A stretch of 19,308 nt of DNA from Albibeggiatoa sp964388965 (GTDB lineage: Bacteria > Pseudomonadota > Gammaproteobacteria > Beggiatoales > Beggiatoaceae): positions 1 through 19,308 of the forward strand of contig CAYMCP010000068.1 in the NCBI GenBank assembly GCA_964388965.1, given 5' to 3'. Position 1 is the stretch's first letter, and every line of letters starts with the position of its first letter. The position numbers and the translations under genes were made by a program. This document shows, one piece after another, positions 1 to 6,140 of this stretch. A model generated the notes under the pieces. It was not told the DNA's origin, did no database searches, and was given only the letters and a program-made list of their open reading frames with translations.

Positions 1-1333
1 CTGGCGTTTCGATAATGGGCGCGATTGTCTCATTATCAGAAATAGGCGCATCGTTATTTGCAAAATCCAACTCAGGCACATGGCTACTCGACAGCATCGC
101 TAACACAGCCGAGCCATTTTGCGGACGTTCTTCACGCGATTTGCCCAAGCATTCCATGATGATATTTTGCAAAATAATTGGTACATCAAGCTTTTGTACT
201 GCCATTAATTCCTGAAAAGTTGGCGTTTTTAAATTTTGCGTCAACATTTGCCACAACAAAATCCCCAAAGCATAGGTATCATCGCTAGGATGTGCGGCTG
301 AACCACTACTTTGCTCTGGCGACATATAACCCATACTGCCAAAACTTTGTGTCGTAAATTGGGTACGGGTGGCATTCATCACGGCTGCATTTTCCACGAC
401 CACTTTACCAATCCCAAAATCAGCAATTTTTACTACACTTTGTTGAGTTAATAAAATATTTGCAGGTTTCAAATCACGATGAATAATACCAATCTCATGC
501 ACAGCAGCTACAGCTTCAACTATGGAACGAAATAATTTTAAACACTCTTTCACAGTCAACGGCGTAGCACGCAACAAAGATTCCAAAGTCCCACCTTCGA
601 TAAAATCAAAAGCTAACCAGTACGGTTCAGAATTCAAATTCAAATCAACTAAACGTACAATATGTGGATGTTCGGGCAATTTTTCCCGCAAAGAAAATAA
701 AGCATCCGCTTCACGTTTTAATACTTGGGCACTGGCAGCATCCAAGCAAAACTTAACTGCAAAACATAAACGTTGATGTTTAACTTGCCACACTTCACCA
801 AAACCACCTGCGCCTAAAAATTCAGCTAATTGCCAACCCGGATTGCCATGCGGCACAGCATCGCCCACACGAAAACGCGGACGGCGAGCAGGAAATAATG
901 ATTGATAAAAAATATCTTGTTCTAATTCAGTAAATTGCGCAGTGATAGGCAAAACTGTATCCAAAGCAGTATTATATTTACGTGCTTGGCGTAAAGTTAC
1001 AGCCGTGCGTTCTTTAATTGTTGCCGACATGAACATCAAACATTCAGTAATAGCTTCGGCTTTGTCAGCTTCTATGACTTCGCCGGCACTCTGTTGCTCT
1101 TTGATAACTTCTTGAGCAATCAAACGCGCATCCTGTGCCGATAAAGCTGCAGCTTCCTCAATTCTAGTCAAACGCTCATGCACATTGGCTTTATTTTGTT
1201 CATCGCGGATGATTTTATAGCAACCTTGAGCTAATTCTAATACATCACCAGCAATAGGGATTTTTTTCATACCAAACAACAAAGTATGCGTTGCTAAACG
1301 CAAAAATAATCTGCCTTTTTCTAGTTTTGCCAT
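1..1333 (-). CDS. Serine/threonine protein kinase, 3' end beyond window
   Basis: Transfers phosphate from ATP to Ser/Thr of target proteins; targets unknown. The frame is open from ATG at 1333 to the window edge (444 codons, no stop). A helical N-terminal region of about 165 residues, which I do not recognise, precedes a complete Hanks-type kinase core: glycine-rich loop GAGGFGEVW (residues 174-182), ATP-binding Lys194 in FAVKF, catalytic HRDLKPAN (285-292, Asp287), DFG (305-307), then SPEQ in the APE position. After the core (about residue 430) the sequence turns acidic and Pro/Thr-containing before the edge, so the real protein is longer and may carry a further C-terminal domain. The start is the first ATG after an in-frame stop just upstream; its Shine-Dalgarno is weak. 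No partner phosphatase is visible. The kinase assignment is firm; its role is not known. Confidence 0.93.
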   Translation of the reverse strand, partial: MAKLEKGRLFLRLATHTLLFGMKKIPIAGDVLELAQGCYKIIRDEQNKANVHERLTRIEEAAALSAQDARLIAQEVIKEQQSAGEVIEADKAEAITECLMFMSATIKERTAVTLRQARKYNTALDTVLPITAQFTELEQDIFYQSLFPARRPRFRVGDAVPHGNPGWQLAEFLGAGGFGEVWQVKHQRLCFAVKFCLDAASAQVLKREADALFSLREKLPEHPHIVRLVDLNLNSEPYWLAFDFIEGGTLESLLRATPLTVKECLKLFRSIVEAVAAVHEIGIIHRDLKPANILLTQQSVVKIADFGIGKVVVENAAVMNATRTQFTTQSFGSMGYMSPEQSSGSAAHPSDDTYALGILLWQMLTQNLKTPTFQELMAVQKLDVPIILQNIIMECLGKSREERPQNGSAVLAMLSSSHVPELDFANNDAPISDNETIAPIIETP

Positions 1334-1367
1334 AAAATTATGATTCCATCGCAGCCAATAAAACTGT

Positions 1368-1376
1368 AGTATACCA
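1368..1376 (-). promoter_or_regulatory. Possible extended -10 promoter of the kinase gene
   Basis: On the minus strand this reads TGGTATACT, an extended -10 (TGn plus TATACT), about 35 bases before the kinase ATG. There is no good -35 at 16-18 bases. Based on sequence match only. Confidence 0.3.
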
Positions 1377-1458
1377 TTACAAGGATAAAATTAATTTCAA
1401 TAATGTATAACTTTTTCACCTATGTCAGGTTGTGGTGGAGGCTGGTGCGTCCTGCTGG

Positions 1459-1481
1459 GTGACGACACGGAGCATCGTCAC
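1459..1481. repeat. Perfect 7-bp stem-loop in spacer
   Basis: GTGACGA (1459-1465) and TCGTCAC (1475-1481) are perfect inverted arms around a 9-base loop, CACGGAGCA. The stretch is GC-rich compared with the surrounding spacer and is followed by GAG. It has no T-run, so it is not an obvious terminator. Its form (GC-rich palindrome in an AT-rich spacer) suggests a dispersed repeat, but no second copy is in the window. Confidence 0.45.
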
Positions 1482-1532
1482 GAGTCAAATGTAGTTTTAA
1501 TTATACTTGTGCGGAAAATCACGATGACGCTT

Positions 1533-1580
1533 AGACTAATGAGTAGCCCAAGCAATTAAAAATGGGTTATTACTTAGTCT
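1533..1580. terminator. Long stem-loop directly after aroB
   Basis: Arms at 1533-1549 and 1564-1580 (17 nt each) enclose a 14-base AT-rich loop and begin one base past the aroB stop codon. Read as plus-strand RNA, 15 of 17 positions pair, two of them as G-U wobbles. Read as minus-strand RNA (the aroB direction) those wobbles become A-C mismatches. No T-run follows in the aroB direction. It may end transcription or protect the 3' end of aroB mRNA; this is inferred from position and structure. Confidence 0.45.
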
Positions 1581-1581
1581 T

Positions 1582-2661
1582 TCAGACGAAACCTTCGACA
1601 AGTGTTTGTTTTAAAATCTCGGCGGGATAATCGTCTACAATCAAAGATTGCCCGATACCTTGCATTAAGATTAAACGAATTTTACCCGCTTGTACTTTTT
1701 TATCGACTTGCATCAATTTCAACATTTCCTCAACATGCAACGCTTGCGGAATCACGACAGGTAAATGCAAAGTCTGTAAAATGGCTTTGATACGCTCAAC
1801 AGCCTGCTCATCTATCCAACCTAAATGCCGTGACATCTTAGCGGCTAACACCATACCGATTGCTATTGCTTCACCATGCAGCACTTGTCCATAACCTAAA
1901 CCCGCCTCAATTGCATGTCCGAATGTATGTCCTAAATTGAGTAAGGCACGCATTCCTTTTTCCTTCTCATCTTGTGCAACTACATTCGCTTTGTCCATAC
2001 AAGCGCGCTCAACCGCATAAGCAATCGCATTAGGCTCTAAATTGAGCAAAGCTTGCGTATGCTGTTCTAACCATTCAAAAAACGTTAAATCATTAATTAA
2101 ACCATATTTCACCACTTCTGCTAAACCTGCGCTTAATTGACGTGACGCTAAGGTTTTTAAAGTCTCCGTATCAATCAATACACATTGCGGCTGATGAAAT
2201 GCGCCAATCATATTTTTACCTTGTGGATGATTCACCCCTGTTTTGCCACCAACAGAAGAATCTACTTGTGCTAATAAGGTCGTTGGAATCTGAATAAATG
2301 GCACACCACGTTGATAACAAGCAGCCGCAAAACCAGTCATATCACCAATAACACCACCGCCTAAAGCCACTAGCGTAACTTGGCGATCACAGTGTTTCGT
2401 TAATAATTGATCAAAAATCACATTCAATATCGTCAGATTTTTATACTCTTCGCCATCAGGTAAAATGACGTGCTCAACCTGAAAATCATCAAATAAATCA
2501 AGCACTCGCTGCAAATATAACGGTGCAACAACATCATTTGTCACCACCATTACTTGTTTTGCTTTGACATATTTAGTAACTAATTGTTTTTGAGAAAGTA
2601 AATCTTGACCAATAAAAATAGGGTAGCTTCTATCACCCAAATCCACTGTTAAAGTTTTCAT
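1582..2661 (-). CDS. aroB: 3-dehydroquinate synthase
   Basis: Second step of the shikimate pathway: converts DAHP to 3-dehydroquinate, using NAD+ and a divalent metal, in the cytoplasm. The 359 residues match the usual length. Visible landmarks are DGEEYKNL (69-76), the NAD-binding GGGVIGD (101-107), DSSVGGKTGVN (134-144) with the active-site Lys140, AEVVKYG (181-187) with metal ligand Glu182, NLGHTFGHAIE with His245, and LHGEA with His262. The three metal ligands are offset by exactly two from E. coli Glu184, His247 and His264. The ATG shares ATGA with the aroK stop, so the two genes are probably translationally coupled. The aroK-aroB order is common in gammaproteobacteria. Confidence 0.98.
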   Translation of the reverse strand: MKTLTVDLGDRSYPIFIGQDLLSQKQLVTKYVKAKQVMVVTNDVVAPLYLQRVLDLFDDFQVEHVILPDGEEYKNLTILNVIFDQLLTKHCDRQVTLVALGGGVIGDMTGFAAACYQRGVPFIQIPTTLLAQVDSSVGGKTGVNHPQGKNMIGAFHQPQCVLIDTETLKTLASRQLSAGLAEVVKYGLINDLTFFEWLEQHTQALLNLEPNAIAYAVERACMDKANVVAQDEKEKGMRALLNLGHTFGHAIEAGLGYGQVLHGEAIAIGMVLAAKMSRHLGWIDEQAVERIKAILQTLHLPVVIPQALHVEEMLKLMQVDKKVQAGKIRLILMQGIGQSLIVDDYPAEILKQTLVEGFV

Positions 2662-3197
2662 AATTTTTCTAGCTGTTTAATGCGTTTAACAATCGTTTTG
2701 ACAACTTGCAAAATCGTTTTGTCACCTGTTTCTACCGTGATGTCAGCAACTTCTTGATAAAGTGGTTGTCGAATCTGCATTAACTCTTTTAAACGCACTT
2801 TAGGGTCTTCAGTTTGTAATAATGGACGATGACGACAAAATGCAGTCCGTTCCAACAAGGTATCTACTGATGCGTGTAAATACACCACTAAGCCACGTTC
2901 CTTCAATACATGACGATTTTCAGCGTTAATCACCACACCACCGCCCGTTGCTAAAACCAATTGAGAAATTTGAGTTAAATCATCAATAACGCTTTGCTCT
3001 CGTTTACGAAAGCCCTCTTCACCCTCAATCTCAAAAATTAAAGGAATAGATGCACCCGTTCGCTGTTCAATCTCGTGGTCGCTGTCTTTAAAACTTAAAT
3101 TAAAACGTTCAGCTAACTTGCGACCAATAGTAGATTTTCCAACGCCCATAGGACCTACTAAATAGATGTTATCCAGTGAGAAAGGTGTGGTTATCAA
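2658..3197 (-). CDS. aroK: Shikimate kinase
   Basis: Phosphorylates shikimate to shikimate 3-phosphate with ATP, in the cytoplasm. The 179 residues show the P-loop GPMGVGKST (15-23), the substrate/metal segment KDSDHEIEQRTG (37-48), GFRKRE with Arg64 for shikimate, the TGGGVV loop (84-89), the lid segment CRHRPLL (121-127) and RQPLYQEVAD near the adenine pocket. The start is a TTG at 3195-3197: an in-frame stop lies four codons upstream (3210-3212) and no ATG falls before Met17, which is inside the P-loop. A GGA about 8 bases upstream may serve as ribosome site. The TTG start suggests modest translation. It overlaps aroB by 4 bases. Confidence 0.96.
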   Translation of the reverse strand: MITTPFSLDNIYLVGPMGVGKSTIGRKLAERFNLSFKDSDHEIEQRTGASIPLIFEIEGEEGFRKREQSVIDDLTQISQLVLATGGGVVINAENRHVLKERGLVVYLHASVDTLLERTAFCRHRPLLQTEDPKVRLKELMQIRQPLYQEVADITVETGDKTILQVVKTIVKRIKQLEKL

Positions 3198-3383
3198 GTC
3201 TTTTATCCGTTATTTTAAAATTACCCAAACCTACCCATAACCAATGCACTACATTAATCAGCAACTTTTTCCCACCATTTAGGGAACTGGAAACCGTGTT
3301 TTTAAGTGTTCAATTTGTGACTTTAGATTATTTTTCGATTTTGCGAAGAAACCTAAAAAAAGTGCGTTGGTACGAATTAAATT

Positions 3384-4040
3384 CTATAAAACAAACTGAT
3401 TAGGCTGTTCAACGCCGATTAATGCTTGTACGGAGGTCTCAAATAAACTATCAATTTGCCATTCTGTATCACTATAGCGTGTTACTACCAATGCTTCCAT
3501 AATCGGCTCTTGACCGACAATCGCAAATAAACGTCCGCTTGGTTTTAACTGTTGCTTAAAATGTGGATATAACAAAGGAATCGAGCCTGTCAACACAATC
3601 ACATCATATTGAATATCGGTTTTCCAACCTTGCGCTGCATTCCCAATACTCAAAGAAACATTATCAAAATTTGCTAATTTCTGCTCTGCTCGTTCAATAA
3701 AATCTTCATAAATATCAACACTATCCACATGTTGAGCTAATTTAGCCAATAGCGCAGTTAAATAGCCACTTCCTGTACCAATTTCCAATACGCGATCAGT
3801 TGGTTTAATGGATAGACTTTGCAATAAACGCGCTTCCAAACGCGGTGGCATCATCATTTGTCCATGTGCCAATGGAATTTCAACATCAGCAAAAGCTAAC
3901 GCTTGGTATCCCGTTGGAACAAATTTCTCACGCGGAACTTCCGCCATAACATTCAACACACCTTGGCTTAACACATCCCAAGGGCGTATTTGTTGTTCCA
4001 CCATATTAAAACGTGCTTGTTCGTAGTTGAAATGCGGCAT
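3384..4040 (-). CDS. Protein-L-isoaspartate O-methyltransferase-like protein, divergent
   Basis: SAM-dependent methyltransferase of the PCMT superfamily (218 residues). The cofactor motif I, VLEIGTGSGYLTALLA (84-99), is intact. The segment that in true Pcm enzymes reads roughly GQTISxP, with the active-site Ser/Thr, is here HGQMMMPPRLEA (59-70), so the key hydroxyl residue is missing. From family knowledge, a recurring group of proteobacterial Pcm-like proteins starting with NMVEQQxRPWDVL shares this change; it is usually annotated as Pcm, but I know of no firm proof of isoaspartyl repair. The start has an AGGA about 7 bases upstream. It lies 186 bases upstream of aroK on the same strand and may be transcribed separately. 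Fold confidence is high; substrate confidence is low. Confidence 0.85.
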   Translation of the reverse strand: MPHFNYEQARFNMVEQQIRPWDVLSQGVLNVMAEVPREKFVPTGYQALAFADVEIPLAHGQMMMPPRLEARLLQSLSIKPTDRVLEIGTGSGYLTALLAKLAQHVDSVDIYEDFIERAEQKLANFDNVSLSIGNAAQGWKTDIQYDVIVLTGSIPLLYPHFKQQLKPSGRLFAIVGQEPIMEALVVTRYSDTEWQIDSLFETSVQALIGVEQPNQFVL

Positions 4041-4082
4041 ATTATTTCCTAATCACTGATTTTCAAAAAAACAATTAACCTA

Positions 4083-4088
4083 ATTATA
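4083..4088 (-). promoter_or_regulatory. Possible -10 box of the methyltransferase-like gene
   Basis: A perfect TATAAT on the minus strand about 43 bases before the ATG of the methyltransferase-like gene. No convincing -35 lies at the right distance. Confidence 0.3.
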
Positions 4089-4170
4089 AATCTTATGGAT
4101 AGCTGCTGCTAGTATTTTAAATTTAATTCACGCCATTCGCTATGATATGGTGTATTGAAATCAAGCAAAT

Positions 4171-4179
4171 TGTTAGAAT
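4171..4179 (+). promoter_or_regulatory. Possible extended -10 of the membrane protein-mpl unit
   Basis: TGTTAGAAT is an extended -10 candidate 38 bases before the first ATG of the unit. TTGAAA at 4155-4160 is only 13 bases away, too close for a standard -35. Weak evidence. Confidence 0.25.
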
Positions 4180-4216
4180 AGTAGCATTCAACAGCAGCTA
4201 AAAGCACACAAAATCC

Positions 4217-4759
4217 ATGTTACAAGCACTTTATGTTATTGCATACCATTTTCTTAAAATTTGTCTTCTCGAAGCAGGTCCGCAGGACTTACCGCGCTCA
4301 CCGCCTTTCTTATTGTTTTTAATTTTTATTTACGCGCTCATTTCCACCACCATTTTGATTTTGTATGAAGTTCCATTACTTACCATATTGGGACAAACTT
4401 TTGTTGAACTTGGTATCACCTTATTCCTCACGTTTAGTTTGTTATATGTGACTGGATATTACAATAGAATCATCCAAACTTTAACTGCAATTATTGGTAT
4501 AGATACATTATTACACACGATTGCATTGATTATTTTAATTCTTGAATTTTATTTAAAATCTATTAACCTTGACATAGGTTTTACCCAAATATTAGCTTTA
4601 TTACTATTTTTCTGGAATTTAACTGTTTATGCGCATATTTTACGCCACGCACTGTCAAGCGAATTTATCGTTGGTTTTATTATCACATTTATTTATTTAA
4701 TTGTAACTGTCATCATTTTACAATCCTTATTTCCCACACCAGAAGCGTTGACAAAATAA
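4217..4759 (+). CDS. Uncharacterised inner-membrane protein, five predicted helices
   Basis: I do not recognise a named family for this 180-residue protein. It is very hydrophobic, with likely membrane segments near residues 31-50, 55-79, 90-112, 122-142 and 150-172. A short N-terminal segment contains LLEAGPQDLPRSP, which resembles the start of small Yip1-like bacterial membrane proteins; that resemblance is a guess. There is no signal peptide or catalytic motif. Its TAA overlaps the mpl ATG by one base (TAATG), so the two are almost certainly co-translated. Membership in the mpl unit hints at a cell-envelope role, but nothing in the sequence proves it. Confidence 0.8.
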   Translation: MLQALYVIAYHFLKICLLEAGPQDLPRSPPFLLFLIFIYALISTTILILYEVPLLTILGQTFVELGITLFLTFSLLYVTGYYNRIIQTLTAIIGIDTLLHTIALIILILEFYLKSINLDIGFTQILALLLFFWNLTVYAHILRHALSSEFIVGFIITFIYLIVTVIILQSLFPTPEALTK

Positions 4760-6105
4760 TGCACATTCACATATTAGGCGTTGGCGGTACTTTTATGGCG
4801 GGTATTGCCGTGATTGCACAACAATTAGGTCATAAAGTCACGGGAACTGATAAAGCGATTTATCCACCCATGAGCACGCAATTAATTGAGCAAAAAATTA
4901 CTTATTTTGAAGGATATGACGTAAAACAGCTTAAACCTGCACCTGATCAAGTTATTATTGGTAATGCCCTATCTCGCGGCAATCCAGCAGTAGAATACGT
5001 GTTAGAACATAATATTCCTTACATTTCCGCCGCACAATGGTTAGCAGAAAATGTATTACGCCAATGTTGGTGTTTAGCCGTAGCGGGCACGCATGGAAAA
5101 ACAACAACGAGTAGTTTACTGGCTTGGATTTTAGAGTACGCACAGTTAAATCCTAGTTTTTTAATTGGAGGCATACCAGAAAATTTTGGTGTATCCGCAC
5201 GTTTAACCGACAGTCCATTTTTTGTTATTGAAGCGGATGAATATGATACTGCTTTTTTTGATAAACGTTCCAAATTTGTCCATTATGCCGCCAGAACTGC
5301 AATTTTAAACAATTTAGAGTTTGATCATGCAGATATTTTCCCAGATTTAGCCGCAATTCAACGCCAATTTCAGCATTTTTTGCGTATCATTCCACAATCA
5401 GGTTTAATCATTTATCCGCCAATCGAGACAATTCAACAAGTATTAGATAAAGAGCCTTGGAGTCGGCGCGAAACCTTCGGTAGCGGAGATTGGCAAATTG
5501 GCGCGCACCGAGCTGATTACGCCAAATTTGAAGTTTATTTCCAACAACAATTACAAGGTCAGGTAGAATGGGATTTAATCGGTTTACACAACGCACACAA
5601 TGCCTTAGCTGCTATTGCCAGCGCACGACATGCAGGTGTACCTAGTGCAATTGCTTGTTTAGCTTTAGCGCATTTTCGTAACGTAAAGCGGCGTTTAGAA
5701 TTGCGTGGCGTGGTCAATCAGGTGCATGTATACGATGATTTTGCTCATCATCCGACGGCGATTGCGGCAACGTTGACTGCACTGCGACAAAAAGTTGCTC
5801 AACAACCGATTACCGCAGTTTTAGAAATGCGTTCTAACACCATGAAAATGGGTATATATCAAACTGAATTAATTGATTCATTAAAAATAGCAGACACGGT
5901 ATACTTTTACCAACCTACAGATTTAACATGGTCATTGCAATCAATTGTAGATGGTTTATCTAACGCGCATATCTGCTATGATACGCAACAGATTATCAAT
6001 TCACTGCTGCAAAACCAACAGCCAAATGAGCATATACTCATTATGAGTAATGGCGGATTTGACAACATTCATCAGCGATTATTATCTGCATTGCAGAATT
6101 ATTAA
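4759..6105 (+). CDS. mpl: UDP-N-acetylmuramate:L-Ala-gamma-D-Glu-meso-DAP ligase
   Basis: Murein recycling enzyme: joins the tripeptide released from old peptidoglycan to UDP-MurNAc with ATP, in the cytoplasm. The 448 residues show Mur-ligase order: N-terminal nucleotide-sugar domain beginning MHIHILGVGGTFM, ATP loop GTHGKTT (110-116), EADEYD (158-163), NNLEFDHADIF (184-194), LHNAHNALAA, and the C-terminal YDDFAHHPTA. The start HILGVGGTFMAG, rather than the HxxGIGGxGM of MurC, together with EADEYDTAFFDKRSKF, points to Mpl instead of MurC. The start codon overlaps the upstream stop. The length is typical. It presumably depends on meso-DAP tripeptide import and trimming by genes outside the window. 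Confidence 0.96.
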   Translation: MHIHILGVGGTFMAGIAVIAQQLGHKVTGTDKAIYPPMSTQLIEQKITYFEGYDVKQLKPAPDQVIIGNALSRGNPAVEYVLEHNIPYISAAQWLAENVLRQCWCLAVAGTHGKTTTSSLLAWILEYAQLNPSFLIGGIPENFGVSARLTDSPFFVIEADEYDTAFFDKRSKFVHYAARTAILNNLEFDHADIFPDLAAIQRQFQHFLRIIPQSGLIIYPPIETIQQVLDKEPWSRRETFGSGDWQIGAHRADYAKFEVYFQQQLQGQVEWDLIGLHNAHNALAAIASARHAGVPSAIACLALAHFRNVKRRLELRGVVNQVHVYDDFAHHPTAIAATLTALRQKVAQQPITAVLEMRSNTMKMGIYQTELIDSLKIADTVYFYQPTDLTWSLQSIVDGLSNAHICYDTQQIINSLLQNQQPNEHILIMSNGGFDNIHQRLLSALQNY

Positions 6106-6140
6106 TGGTCATCAATAAAATTAAATAACGGACATTTTTT

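Noticed and set aside
522..776. 84-codon plus-strand ORF
   Set aside because: It is antisense to the kinase core, which has all catalytic motifs in the other strand.
3176..3403. 75-codon plus-strand ORF in the aroK upstream spacer
   Set aside because: It overlaps both neighbouring genes at its ends, has no ribosome site and has spacer-like composition.
4100..4200. TAGCTGCTG/CAGCAGCTA inverted repeat 83 bases apart
   Set aside because: Short, simple-sequence arms at a long distance; no support for function.
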